Assembly (NCBI RefSeq): GCF_002754475.1
Contig: NZ_PEFL01000002.1
Coordinates: 738,881-802,880, forward strand
DNA: 64,000 nucleotides
Direction: 5' to 3'
Source: Comamonas sp. 26
GTDB lineage: Bacteria; Pseudomonadota; Gammaproteobacteria; Burkholderiales; Burkholderiaceae_C
How positions within the stretch are numbered: the first letter of the stretch is position 1; every line of letters begins with the position of its first letter. This document shows, piece by piece, positions 19,086 through 27,779 of the stretch. The position numbers were made by a program, and so were the translations under genes. The notes beneath the pieces were generated by a model. The model was not told the DNA's origin and ran no database searches. It saw nothing but the letters and a program-made list of their open reading frames with translations.

Positions 19086-20768
19086 TCAGTCTTCTGCGTA
19101 GATGTCGCGGTCCTTGGTTTCGGGCACGAACAGCGTACCGATCACGGCGGTCACGCCCGCGATGATGATGGGGTACCAGAGGCCGTTATACATATTGCCA
19201 GTCTGCGCCACGATGGCGAACGACATGGTGGGCAGCAGACCGCCAAACCAGCCATTACCAATGTGATAGGGCAGGCTCATCGAGGTGTAGCGAATGCGTG
19301 TGGGGAACAGCTCCACCAGCATGGCTGCGATAGGGCCGTAGACCATGGTCACCAGCAGCACCAGATAGAACAAGATGGCGACCATCAGGGGCTTGTTCAT
19401 CTTGCTGGGGTCTGCCTTGTCAGGGTAGCCATCCTTCTTCAGGGTCTCGGTCACGGCCTTGTTGAATGCAGCACCCTTAGCCTTCAGCTCGTCGCCACTC
19501 AGGCCAACCAGTGAATAGCCGGGGATCGTGTCGCTGCCGATCTTGATGACCGCAGGCGTTCCGGCAGGTGCATCTTCACTTTCATAGCTCACAGAACGGT
19601 TAGCAAGTGCTTGCTTGGCCACGTCACAGGAACTGGTGAACTTGGAGGTCCCGGTCGGGTTGAACTGGAATGAGCATTCCGCAGGGTCAGCAACAATGAC
19701 AACCTTGTTCTTGGCCTGTGCTGCAGCCAGATCAGGGTTGGCCGCTTCGGTCAGTGCCTTGAACGCGGGGAAGTAGGTAAGCACCGCCAGAATGCAGCCC
19801 AGCATGATGATGGGCTTGCGACCAATCTTGTCCGACAGCGTACCGAAGATCACAAAGAAAGGCGTGCCGATCAACAGCGCTGCAGCAATCATCAGATTAG
19901 CGGTTACCGCGTCGACCTTGAGCTGCTGGGTCAGAAAGAACAGCGCGTAGAACTGTCCCGTGTACCAGACCACGGCCTGGCCTGCAGTCAAACCGACCAG
20001 CGCCAGAATCACGATCTTGAGATTCTTCCACTGACCGAAGGATTCGGTCAGTGGCGCCTTGGACACCTTGCCCTCGGCCTTCATTTTCTGGAAGGCAGGC
20101 GATTCAGACAGCGTCATGCGAATCCACACGGAAACCGCCAGCAGCAAGATGGACACCAGGAACGGAATGCGCCAGCCCCAGTCCGCAAAAGCCTCTTCGC
20201 CCAGGGATGTGCGCACACCCAGAATCACCAGCAGCGACAGGAACAAACCCAGCGTAGCCGTGGTCTGAATCCAGGAGGTGTAGGCACCGCGCTTGCCGTC
20301 CGGCGCATGCTCGGCCACATAGGTAGCAGCACCACCGTACTCACCGCCCAGCGCCAGACCTTGCAGCATGCGCAGCACGATCAAGATGATGGGTGCAGCC
20401 ACGCCAATGCTGGCATAAGTTGGCAAGATGCCCACGATGAAAGTGGACAGGCCCATGAGCAAAATCGTCACCAGAAAGGTGTATTTTCGCCCGATCATGT
20501 CCCCCAGGCGGCCAAACACCAGTGCACCGAATGGACGCACGATGAAGCCCGCCGCAAAGGCCAGCAGCGCGAAGATAAAGGCGGAGCCTGAATCCAGACC
20601 ACTGAAGAATTGCTTGGCGATGATGGCCGCCAGCGAACCGTACAGATAGAAGTCATACCACTCGAAAACCGTTCCGAGTGATGACGCAAAGATGACTTTG
20701 CGCTCTTCCGGGGTCATCGGCCGCGGTGCCGATTTACCTCCTACATTTGCTGTCGCGTTGATGGCCAT
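19086..20768 (-). CDS. MHS-family MFS transporter with a periplasmic insert
   Basis: A 560-residue metabolite:H+ symporter-type MFS protein. ATG at 20768 has GGAG six bases upstream. It begins MAINATANVGG, then shows SSLGTVFEWYDFYLYGSLAA, the family's first-helix signature, FGRLGDMIGRKYTF between helices 2 and 3, and LRMLQGLALGGEYGGAATYVAEHAP. Ordinary MHS members are about 430-450 residues. The surplus is a roughly 110-residue soluble stretch (about 344-456) between helices 9 and 10 on the periplasmic side, with two cysteines that could form a disulfide. The substrate is unknown; organic acids or compatible solutes are typical. It diverges from the DUF485-actP pair. Confidence 0.87.
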   Translation of the reverse strand: MAINATANVGGKSAPRPMTPEERKVIFASSLGTVFEWYDFYLYGSLAAIIAKQFFSGLDSGSAFIFALLAFAAGFIVRPFGALVFGRLGDMIGRKYTFLVTILLMGLSTFIVGILPTYASIGVAAPIILIVLRMLQGLALGGEYGGAATYVAEHAPDGKRGAYTSWIQTTATLGLFLSLLVILGVRTSLGEEAFADWGWRIPFLVSILLLAVSVWIRMTLSESPAFQKMKAEGKVSKAPLTESFGQWKNLKIVILALVGLTAGQAVVWYTGQFYALFFLTQQLKVDAVTANLMIAAALLIGTPFFVIFGTLSDKIGRKPIIMLGCILAVLTYFPAFKALTEAANPDLAAAQAKNKVVIVADPAECSFQFNPTGTSKFTSSCDVAKQALANRSVSYESEDAPAGTPAVIKIGSDTIPGYSLVGLSGDELKAKGAAFNKAVTETLKKDGYPDKADPSKMNKPLMVAILFYLVLLVTMVYGPIAAMLVELFPTRIRYTSMSLPYHIGNGWFGGLLPTMSFAIVAQTGNMYNGLWYPIIIAGVTAVIGTLFVPETKDRDIYAED

Positions 20769-21061
20769 GGTTGTCTCCTTGATTTTTGAAATATCAGGTG
20801 CTGCCAACTCACCTGCTTGCCCAATATCAAAGCGGCAACTGACCGCTAACTTACAAAAATTCGCTTTCCAAAATTTCAAGACAGGGCTTTACCCGACCCT
20901 CTCCGCACTTACCCGGATCCATTTTTCCCCGATGTGAAAAACCGGGTGGAAACACCGATAACGTAAGTAAGGAGGCGGTCAGACGGGCTTCTCAGAATGC
21001 ACCGACCAGCAAGCCATTCGCACTGGATCGCTGGCTGTAAATATTCGAAGGAGACAACGCT
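20769..21061. promoter_or_regulatory. Divergent promoter region between MHS transporter and actP operon
   Basis: A 293-base spacer between two divergent transport genes, both with good ribosome sites (GGAGACAACC on the minus strand, aaggagacaacgct on the plus). A short inverted repeat acccgg (20911-20916) with ccgggt (20942-20947) is visible. Promoter boxes could not be assigned with confidence. Confidence 0.4.
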
Positions 21062-21370
21062 GTGAGAGACCCGGTGATAGAGACCATCCAAAACAACCCC
21101 GCCTACAAGGAACTGCGCCGCAAACGCAATCGCCTAGGCTTTTCGCTGACCTTGTTGATGCTGGTCGTGTACTACGGCTATGTCGCGCTGATCGCATTCG
21201 ACAAAGAGCTACTCGCCACACCCATTGGCGCTGGCGTGACCACGGTGGGCATTCCCATCGGCATGGGCGTCATCATCTTTTCCGTGATCATTACCGGCCT
21301 CTATGTGCGCCGCGCCAACAACGAGTTTGATCAGCTCACACACGACATTCTCAAAGGCGTCAAGTCATGA
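21062..21370 (+). CDS. yjcH: DUF485 membrane protein partnered with ActP
   Basis: A 102-residue inner-membrane protein. GTG at 21062 follows aaggagacaacgct. Two helices are visible: [20 protein letters not shown] and a long segment [20 protein letters not shown], ending [17 protein letters not shown], the DUF485 C-terminal signature. In enterobacteria yjcH lies between acs and actP, and the same pairing is kept here. The stop overlaps the actP start by four bases (ATGA), which argues for coupled translation. Its molecular role is not established. Confidence 0.88.
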   Translation: MRDPVIETIQNNPAYKELRRKRNRLGFSLTLLMLVVYYGYVALIAFDKELLATPIGAGVTTVGIPIGMGVIIFSVIITGLYVRRANNEFDQLTHDILKGVKS

Positions 21371-23100
21371 AGCAGCGCAACTCTTTGCAATGGCTGGCAG
21401 GCGCTGCGGCGTTGGCGGCTGCCGCTCCCGTGCTGGCAGCCGGTGGCGATGTGGGCAATGCCGCCAAGCAGGCCACCAACTGGACGGCCATCATCATGTT
21501 CACCGCCTTTGTGCTGGCCACTTTGTGGATCACCAAGTGGGCAGCAGGCCGCACCAAATCCGCTTCGGACTTCTACACCGCTGGCGGCGGTATCACCGGC
21601 TTTCAGAACGGTTTGGCGATTGCGGGCGACTATATGTCGGCCGCCTCGTTCCTGGGTATTTCCGCTTCCGTCATGGCCAGCGGTTATGACGGCCTGATCT
21701 ACTCCATCGGCTTTCTGGTCGGCTGGCCTTTGCTCACCTTTTTGCTAGCAGAACGTCTGCGCAATCTGGGTCGCTTCACCTTTGCCGACGTGGCTGGCTA
21801 CCGCTTTGCACAAGCACCCTTCCGCATCTTCGCAGCCTGCGGCACGCTGGTCGTTGTGGCGTTCTACCTGATTGCCCAGATGGTCGGTGCGGGCCAGCTC
21901 ATCAAGCTGCTGTTCGGCCTGGACTACTGGATTGCTGTGGTGCTGGTCGGCGGCCTGATGATGGTCTACGTGCTGTTTGGCGGTATGACAGCCACCACCT
22001 GGGTGCAGATCATCAAGGCTTGCCTGCTGCTGGCCGGTGTGACCTTCATGGGCTTCATGGTGCTGGCCAAGTACGGCTTCAGCCCCGAGGCACTGTTTGC
22101 CGAAGGCGTGAAGGTGCGCACCCAGATTGCGGCCAATGGCGGTGCCGAGCCGTCCGTAGCAGAAAAGCTGGGCCTGGCCATCATGGGCCCGGGCGGCTTT
22201 ATCAAAGACCCCATCTCCGCCATCAGCTTCGGCATGGCTTTGATGTTCGGTACGCTGGGCCTGCCCCACATCCTGATGCGCTTCTTCACCGTGCCTGACG
22301 CTAAAGAAGCGCGCAAGAGCGTGTTCTGGGCCACCACCTGGATCGGCTACTTCTACGTGCTGATCTTCATCATCGGCTTTGGTGCCATCACACTGGTGCT
22401 GACCAACCCCGAAATGGCCGACACGGCCAAGGGCATCATTCACGGCGGTGCAGGCACGGCCAATATGGCGGCTGTGCTGGTGGCCAAGACCGTGGGTGGC
22501 GATGTGTTCTACGGCTTCATCTCGGCCGTGGCTTTTGCGACCATTCTGGCCGTGGTGGCGGGCCTGACCCTGTCGGGTGCCTCCGCCGTGTCGCACGACC
22601 TGTACGCCACAGTGGTCAAGAAGGGCAAGGCTGACAGCGCTTCCGAACTCAAGGTCTCGCGCATCACCACGCTGTGTCTGGGCGTTGTCGCTGTGCTGCT
22701 GGGCATTGTGTTCGAGAAGCAGAACATTGCCTTCATGGTCTCGCTGGCCTTTGCTGTGGCAGCTTCCGCCAACTTCCCGCCACTGCTGCTGTCCGTGCTG
22801 TGGAAAGACTGCACCACCAAGGGTGCCGTGATCGGCGGCTTCATGGGTCTGGTTTCATCCGTGGGCCTGACCGTTGTGTCGCCCTCGGTGTGGGAAGGCA
22901 CGCTGGGCAACCCAGCTGGCTCGGCCTGGTTCCCCTACGCCTCTCCCGCACTGTTCTCCATGGCGATTGGCTTCTTCGGCGTGTGGCTGTTCTCGGTGCT
23001 CGACAAGAGCGCACAAGCCGCCAAGGAGCGTGAGGCTTTCGCCGCGCAGCAAGTGCGTTCGGAAACTGGTCTGGGCGCAGCCGGAGCATCGGGTCACTGA
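21367..23100 (+). CDS. actP: Cation/acetate symporter
   Basis: A 577-residue member of the sodium:solute symporter family, for uptake of acetate and other short monocarboxylates. A signal-like N terminus ([12 protein letters not shown]) is followed by many helices. Family blocks are [49 protein letters not shown] and [13 protein letters not shown]. Length and sequence fit E. coli ActP (549 residues). The acs gene often found beside it is absent here. A perfect 13-bp terminator follows. Confidence 0.92.
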   Translation: MKQRNSLQWLAGAAALAAAAPVLAAGGDVGNAAKQATNWTAIIMFTAFVLATLWITKWAAGRTKSASDFYTAGGGITGFQNGLAIAGDYMSAASFLGISASVMASGYDGLIYSIGFLVGWPLLTFLLAERLRNLGRFTFADVAGYRFAQAPFRIFAACGTLVVVAFYLIAQMVGAGQLIKLLFGLDYWIAVVLVGGLMMVYVLFGGMTATTWVQIIKACLLLAGVTFMGFMVLAKYGFSPEALFAEGVKVRTQIAANGGAEPSVAEKLGLAIMGPGGFIKDPISAISFGMALMFGTLGLPHILMRFFTVPDAKEARKSVFWATTWIGYFYVLIFIIGFGAITLVLTNPEMADTAKGIIHGGAGTANMAAVLVAKTVGGDVFYGFISAVAFATILAVVAGLTLSGASAVSHDLYATVVKKGKADSASELKVSRITTLCLGVVAVLLGIVFEKQNIAFMVSLAFAVAASANFPPLLLSVLWKDCTTKGAVIGGFMGLVSSVGLTVVSPSVWEGTLGNPAGSAWFPYASPALFSMAIGFFGVWLFSVLDKSAQAAKEREAFAAQQVRSETGLGAAGASGH

Positions 23101-23171
23101 TGACGAACTGGTCCGGTGCAACGCCGGGCCTTTGAGCTTAATTACGCCAACGGAGCTTTGAGTTCCTCGAA

Positions 23172-23209
23172 TGGCCCGCAGAAAACGCTGCTGTTTCTGC
23201 GGGCCAATT
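23172..23209. terminator. Bidirectional terminator between actP and the LysR gene
   Basis: A perfect 13-bp stem tggcccgcagaaa (23172-23184) and tttctgcgggcca (23194-23206) with a 9-base loop, in the 109-base gap between convergent genes. Confidence 0.7.
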
Positions 23210-24130
23210 TCATGGCGCGCCCAGTCCGTCGTTCTCCGCCAGCTCAAACAGCAGCTCTCTTGCCCACTGGTGCCCGGGCGAGCGATGCGTGCGCTCATGC
23301 CATGCGGCCGTCTTGGTGAAACCTGGGATCTCAAGCGGCGGCTCCAGTACCACCAAACCCGAATTCGGCCTGACCAGTCGCTGCGGCACGACGGCGATCA
23401 GATCGCTGCTGCGCAGTATCTCGGGCAGCACCAGAAAACTGGTGACCGATAAGGCCACACGTCGCTGGCGACCCAGACGCTCCAGCGCCTCATCCGTCAC
23501 GCCGCGAAAGCTGCCACCGCCGTAAGAAACCAGTGCATGGTCGAGTTCACAAAAGCGCGCCAGCGACAAGCAGCGCCTGCGCGCATCCGGATGATCGGCT
23601 CGCATCACGCAGACATAGCGTTCGTCGAAAAGGCGGCGCGCATGCAGATCCGGAGCCGTGTTCTCCGGCGTGATCAGCGCCAGATCGATATCGCCGCGCT
23701 CCAGCCGCTCGTGCAGCGGCAGATGCTGGGCCGGCACCACGGCCACGCAAACTCCGGGGGCGCGCTTTCGCAACTCGGCCAGAAACGGCAGGACCACGGC
23801 CTGAAGCGCGTAATCCGTGGCAGCGATGCGCAGCGTCATATGCGCCGTGGCCGGATCGAAGCCCTGAGGGCGCAGCAATGCCTCGGCATTGCACAACAGC
23901 TCCTTGAGCGGCCCTGCCAGCGCCTGGGCGCGCAAGGTGGGGGCAATGCCGCGCTGCGTTCGCACAAACAGCGGGTCGTCAAAGCTCTCGCGCAGCCGCG
24001 TCAGCATGCCGCTGACCGCAGGCTGGGTCAGCGACAGGCGCTCGGCGGCACGCGTCACGCTGCGCTCGTCCAGCAGCGCGTCCAAGGCCTTGAGCAGATT
24101 CAGATCCAGATTTTTGATATTAGTTTGCAC
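23210..24130 (-). CDS. LysR-family transcriptional regulator
   Basis: A 306-residue regulator. The N-terminal winged helix-turn-helix is NLDLNLLKALDALL, then RSVTRAAERLSLTQPAVSGML and LRESFDDPLFVRTQRGIAPT. The rest is the two-lobed substrate-binding-like effector domain. The GTG at 24130 gives MQTNIKNLDLNLL, the usual LysR opening; a TTG at 24145 would add five residues. It is convergent to actP and divergent from the old-yellow-enzyme gene 393 bases away. An inverted repeat tttttgat/atcaaaaa (24111-24118, 24141-24148) spans the start and could be an autoregulatory site. Target and effector are unknown. Confidence 0.9.
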   Translation of the reverse strand: MQTNIKNLDLNLLKALDALLDERSVTRAAERLSLTQPAVSGMLTRLRESFDDPLFVRTQRGIAPTLRAQALAGPLKELLCNAEALLRPQGFDPATAHMTLRIAATDYALQAVVLPFLAELRKRAPGVCVAVVPAQHLPLHERLERGDIDLALITPENTAPDLHARRLFDERYVCVMRADHPDARRRCLSLARFCELDHALVSYGGGSFRGVTDEALERLGRQRRVALSVTSFLVLPEILRSSDLIAVVPQRLVRPNSGLVVLEPPLEIPGFTKTAAWHERTHRSPGHQWARELLFELAENDGLGAP

Positions 24131-24523
24131 GATTTCATAAATCAAAAATATCGATTGGATTTATTTCAACACAAGCGCGATGATTAATCCCTTCCTATCC
24201 ACCAAACCCCTGCTTGCATTGTCTTCATTGACCCACCTACCATTGCCGCCCCGACCAGAAACCTTGCCTACTTTGACAAGAAGGTTGGCCCCGCGATGAC
24301 CGGCTAGACGACCAATAGCGCGCAGCAGGCAAATTTTGCAGCCCACTTACCCCCGGCTTAACCTTTACATTTTGATAGCAGCTACCGTTTGCAAAGCATC
24401 GCTTTGATATGCAATTCATTCCTTAGACAAGGAATGAGTGGCATCTGGCGCTATCAAATTTTCTATGAATGCCCGCAACAAGCTGGGCATTCGGCAAACC
24501 ACCCTCCCCCCAAGCTTTTCACC
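24131..24523. other. 393-base gap between LysR and OYE genes
   Basis: Holds the divergent promoters and a copy of the dispersed repeat at 24372-24458. Apart from that and the inverted repeat at the LysR start, nothing codes convincingly here. The open frame reaching upstream of the OYE ATG (from 24389) runs through the repeat and is not thought to be translated. Confidence 0.5.
24372..24458. repeat. Dispersed palindromic repeat, copy 2 (MITE-like)
   Basis: The 87-base element has perfect 9-bp terminal inverted repeats, tttgatagc (24372-24380) and gctatcaaa (24450-24458). The inner part includes cagctacc and a short palindrome around attccttagacaaggaat. The ends match the core found in the other copies. 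Confidence 0.55.
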
Positions 24524-25645
24524 ATGTCTGCACTCTTTAGCCCTTTCACTCTCAAAAGCCTCACGCTGCGCAACCGCATCGCCATTCCGCCAATGTGCCA
24601 GTACAGCGCCACCGATGGTCTGACCAATGACTGGCACCAGACTCACTACACATCTATCGCGCGGGGTGGTGCTGGGCTGGTCATCGTCGAAGCCACAGGC
24701 GTCTCGCCCGAAGGCCGCATCTCGCCGGACTGCACCGGCCTCTGGAACGATAGCCAGATCGAAGGCATGTCCCGCATTGCCGCCGGTATCAAGGCCGCAG
24801 GCTCCGTGCCCGGCATCCAGATCGGCCATGCCGGACGCAAGGCCAGCGCCAACAATCCCTGGGAAGGCGACGAGCACATTGCCGAAGGCGATGCACGCGG
24901 CTGGCAACCCATCGCGCCATCGGCCATCGCCTTTGGTGGCGGTCTGCCACGCGTGCCCCGCGCCATGACGTTGGAAGACATCGCCCGCGTGCAGGCCGAC
25001 TTTGTGGCCGCTGCCCGCCGCGCGCTGGAGGCTGGCTTTGAATGGCTGGAGCTGCACTTTGCCCACGGCTATCTGGCGCAGAGCTTTTTCTCGGCCCACA
25101 GCAACCAGCGCACCGACGCCTACGGCGGCAGCTTCGACAACCGCGCACGCTTTCTGCTGGAGACTGTGGCCGCCGTGCGCCAAGTCTGGCCTGAGCATCT
25201 GCCACTGACGGCACGTTTCGGCGTCATCGAATACGACGGCCGCGACGAGCAAACTCTGGAGGAATCCATCGCTGTCACCAAGCAGATGCGCGAGCGCGGG
25301 CTGGACCTGCTCAACGTCAGCGTCAACTTCGTGATTCCCGATGTGAAGATTCCCTGGGGCACGCCCGCCTTCCTCGCCCCAATTGCCCAGCGCGTGAGCC
25401 GCGAAGCCGGCATTCCCGTGGCATCGAGCTGGGGCATGGATGACCCGCAAACGGCAGAGCACATCGTGGCGGATGGTCAGGTTGAACTGGTCATGATTGG
25501 CCGCGCCCATCTGGCCAACCCGCATTACACGTACCAGCTGGCCCAGACTCTTGGCGTGGATCGTCCTGACTGGACATTGCCCGCACCCTACGCTCACTGG
25601 CTGGAGCGTTACCGCGGCGCAGGCAAGCTGGCCACCGCGAAGTAA
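24524..25645 (+). CDS. NADH:flavin oxidoreductase, old yellow enzyme (YqjM-like)
   Basis: A 373-residue FMN enzyme that reduces activated C=C bonds using NAD(P)H. ATG at 24524 gives MSALFSPFTLKSLTLRNRI, the standard start. PPMCQYSA holds the regulatory cysteine of the thermophilic-like/YqjM class, HAGRKA and HFAHGYLAQSFFS contribute to the FMN and substrate pocket, and NQRTDAYGGSFDNRARF is the class signature. The C-terminal phosphate-binding part is VELVMIGRAHLANP. The physiological substrate is unknown. It is convergent with the isomerase-like gene, with a hairpin between. Confidence 0.92.
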   Translation: MSALFSPFTLKSLTLRNRIAIPPMCQYSATDGLTNDWHQTHYTSIARGGAGLVIVEATGVSPEGRISPDCTGLWNDSQIEGMSRIAAGIKAAGSVPGIQIGHAGRKASANNPWEGDEHIAEGDARGWQPIAPSAIAFGGGLPRVPRAMTLEDIARVQADFVAAARRALEAGFEWLELHFAHGYLAQSFFSAHSNQRTDAYGGSFDNRARFLLETVAAVRQVWPEHLPLTARFGVIEYDGRDEQTLEESIAVTKQMRERGLDLLNVSVNFVIPDVKIPWGTPAFLAPIAQRVSREAGIPVASSWGMDDPQTAEHIVADGQVELVMIGRAHLANPHYTYQLAQTLGVDRPDWTLPAPYAHWLERYRGAGKLATAK

Positions 25646-25656
25646 CTGACTAGAAA

Positions 25657-25680
25657 GAGACCTGCAGCGCAGCAGGTCTC
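25657..25680. terminator. Hairpin between convergent genes
   Basis: Perfect 9-bp stem gagacctgc (25657-25665) and gcaggtctc (25672-25680). It has no T tract on the plus side, so it may act mainly as an mRNA 3'-end stabiliser. Confidence 0.5.
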
Positions 25681-25690
25681 AGTGTCTGCC

Positions 25691-26326
25691 TCAAATCAGG
25701 CCTGACTCCACATGGGCCACCGCCTGCCAATGCGCATCAAACCAGCTATCACCCTCAAGATAGCTGCGCAGCATGGGCAGTGCATCCAGCCCCCAGAAGA
25801 CATGGCCATCCACCTCCCATGCGGGCACGCCAAACACACCGGCCTTGCTCGCTTGCTCGGTATTGGCTCGCAGCCATTGCTTTACTTCGTCACCGGCTTC
25901 ATCGTGGTGCTTCTGTTCCTGTAGCAGGGTGCGTAGGCTCTGCAAGCGCTGCGGGTCATTTGCATCCTCACCACCCACCCAGACATGCTGCATGACCGCC
26001 TGTGCCACAAAGCGGTTAATTCCGCCATCACGCCCATGAGCCAGCGCCAGCCGCAGCAAAGGTGTGGGCTTGAATGGGTGCTGCGCCGGCATCTGCAAGC
26101 CAATGCCCAGCGAATGTCCCAGCCATGTCGCATGCCGGTAAGTCCACAGCCTCTTGTCCGGAATACCTGCCGGTCCGGGGTTGGCATTGCCCTGCAGCAA
26201 CGCACCCAGCAGCACCGGGCGATATTCCACGTGATAGCTGAGGCCCTGCAAAGCCTTGGGCATCTGCTCCAGCGCCAGCCAGGCATAAGGGGAAACAAAG
26301 TCCAGATAACAGGTGATGTGCTTCAT
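25691..26326 (-). CDS. 2-hydroxychromene-2-carboxylate isomerase family protein
   Basis: A 211-residue DsbA/GST-kappa-fold protein. It starts MKHITCYLDFVSPYAWLALE, the family hallmark in which serine replaces the DsbA cysteine pair and can bind glutathione. The helical domain follows, then GVFGVPAWEVDGHVFWGLD with the cis-proline loop. NahD of naphthalene catabolism is the best-known member, but no aromatic-degradation genes lie nearby, so a general glutathione-dependent isomerase or oxidoreductase is the safer description. An ATG four codons upstream (26338) is possible; neither start has a clear Shine-Dalgarno. Confidence 0.82.
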   Translation of the reverse strand: MKHITCYLDFVSPYAWLALEQMPKALQGLSYHVEYRPVLLGALLQGNANPGPAGIPDKRLWTYRHATWLGHSLGIGLQMPAQHPFKPTPLLRLALAHGRDGGINRFVAQAVMQHVWVGGEDANDPQRLQSLRTLLQEQKHHDEAGDEVKQWLRANTEQASKAGVFGVPAWEVDGHVFWGLDALPMLRSYLEGDSWFDAHWQAVAHVESGLI

Positions 26327-26357
26327 GCCGGCTCGCATTTTGAGAACGGGTTAATCA

Positions 26358-26657
26358 TCAGATTTCAGATTCGCGAGGGTCTTTCAAGCCAGCGCGTTGC
26401 AGCAGCTGTCCCCAGGTCTGCAGACGCAGCTCGCTGTCGCCCTTGGACCAGGCACGAATTTCATCAATGGTTCTGAAGCAGCCCTTGCAGTGGCTGCGAT
26501 CTTCCGTCATGCGGCAGACATTGATACAGGGCGATGCCACGGGTTGATCGGCCTCGGCCCAGACCAGGGCCACCTCGGCCTTGTTAGCCAGCTGCACCAG
26601 TTGTTGCGCTTGCTGTTCTTGCAGCGCTTGCTGCTCTTGAAGAAGTTCTGTACTCAT
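26358..26657 (-). CDS. DUF1289 small cysteine-motif protein
   Basis: A 99-residue protein whose centre, SPCINVCRMTEDRSHCKGC, is the diagnostic four-cysteine block of DUF1289, possibly a metal or Fe-S site. FRTIDEIRAWS follows, as in the family. The N terminus is Gln-rich (LLQEQQALQEQQAQQLVQL) and helical. The ATG at 26657 is preferred; a TTG at 26681 would add eight residues inside the upstream gene. It follows the YbaK gene directly, with a two-base gap, so the two are probably one transcript. Function is unknown. Confidence 0.82.
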   Translation of the reverse strand: MSTELLQEQQALQEQQAQQLVQLANKAEVALVWAEADQPVASPCINVCRMTEDRSHCKGCFRTIDEIRAWSKGDSELRLQTWGQLLQRAGLKDPRESEI

Positions 26658-26659
26658 GC

Positions 26660-27151
26660 CTACACCACCACATCCGACCAAGGCGCATCCGTCAGTTGCT
26701 GCAACTGATCAGGAGACGCGGGGAACACACCATAAGGATGCCCTGCGGCAGCCCACACCGTATCAAAGCGCTTAAGCTCGGCATCCATCAAAGTGACGAC
26801 CTTGCTGGCATGGGCCACAGGGCTTACGCCGCCAATCGAAAAGCCGGTGCTGGTTTTGACAAAGTCTGCATCAGCACGCCCCACAGGGCCGACCAGCGCG
26901 GCGACTTTTTTCTCATCGACACGCTTGTCGCCCGATGTCACCACCAGCACGGCCACGCCATCCATACGGCGCTTGAAGATGATGCTCTTGGCCACCTGCC
27001 CAACCAGAATGCTGAGCTGATCGGCGGCCTCCTGCGCAGTGCGCGCAGCGCCATCCAGCATCTGCGGCGCATGGGGATGGCCGGCATCCTGCAAAAAGCG
27101 ACTGACGCGCTGCACACCTTCCGGCAGCGCATGAAGTTCTGACCCACACAT
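26660..27151 (-). CDS. YbaK/EbsC family aminoacyl-tRNA deacylase
   Basis: A 163-residue protein of the family that hydrolyses mischarged tRNA, such as Cys-tRNAPro for YbaK. The conserved lysine is in QVAKSIIFKRR, followed by VLVVTSGDKRVDEKKVA and the family block TGFSIGGVSPVAH. ATG at 27151 is preceded by AGGA about ten bases upstream. It is paired tightly with the DUF1289 gene. The specific tRNA cannot be deduced. Confidence 0.88.
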   Translation of the reverse strand: MCGSELHALPEGVQRVSRFLQDAGHPHAPQMLDGAARTAQEAADQLSILVGQVAKSIIFKRRMDGVAVLVVTSGDKRVDEKKVAALVGPVGRADADFVKTSTGFSIGGVSPVAHASKVVTLMDAELKRFDTVWAAAGHPYGVFPASPDQLQQLTDAPWSDVVV

Positions 27152-27200
27152 TGTTTTGTTTTCCTGGAAATAGCGCCGCACCCAAGCAGCGCCCTAGCCT

Positions 27201-27737
27201 CTACTGTGCCAGTTTGAATTTGAGCTGCACCAGCTCCAGCTGCAAATCACGCAGGTCTTTCTGGACATAGGCGATATGGCTGGCACTGTTCTTGGCCTCC
27301 CGAGCCTCGCGTAATTCTTTTTTCTTGGCGCTGATGCGGCGCTCCAGCTCGCTCGCATGCTCCTTGGCTTCAAGGATTTCACGCGCGGGGCTATAGCCTT
27401 GCAAAAAGGCCCCCTCGACCTGAGCGGGACAGTAGCCGTACTGATACTTGTTGCCCGCCTCGGCATAGGCCTTGCCGCTTTGGGGTGTGCAGAAGTCCCG
27501 CAGACCGCGCATCCAGCCTTGCTGATAGGCGCGAGCATCCATCTGCACGCCTTGGTCCTTGCAGGCTCTGAAATGGCGCTTGGCTCGGGTGTTGATATCT
27601 TGCTTGCCATCCATGGCGTCAAGCTGCCCCAGATAGGCCCAGTCAGTGTCTTTGCACTCCTGTGCATCCATGGTGCTGCAGCCCGACAGCAACAGCACAA
27701 AACACAGCGCCAGAGAAAAACGAAATCTTGCTTGCAT
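27201..27737 (-). CDS. DUF2799 lipoprotein
   Basis: A 178-residue predicted lipoprotein. From ATG at 27737 the chain begins MQARFRFSLALCFVLLLSGC, with lipobox LLSGC and the acylated cysteine at 20. The body has WAYLGQLDAMDG, AYQQGWMRGLRDFC and KYQYGYCPAQVEGAFLQGY, the DUF2799 pattern of paired aromatic/Gly motifs. The C-terminal third (about 120-178) is a charged Lys/Glu-rich segment with heptad-like leucines, probably a coiled coil. Function is unknown. Confidence 0.83.
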   Translation of the reverse strand: MQARFRFSLALCFVLLLSGCSTMDAQECKDTDWAYLGQLDAMDGKQDINTRAKRHFRACKDQGVQMDARAYQQGWMRGLRDFCTPQSGKAYAEAGNKYQYGYCPAQVEGAFLQGYSPAREILEAKEHASELERRISAKKKELREAREAKNSASHIAYVQKDLRDLQLELVQLKFKLAQ

Positions 27738-27779
27738 GGGCCTGATGGTAACAACGCCCATGCGGCTTACGTCACACTA

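Noticed and set aside
24389..24523. Extension of the OYE frame upstream of ATG 24524
   Set aside because: It runs through the dispersed repeat and gives no OYE-like residues.
24416..25597. 393-residue minus-strand frame opposite the OYE gene
   Set aside because: No motifs, and the plus-strand gene is clearly an OYE.
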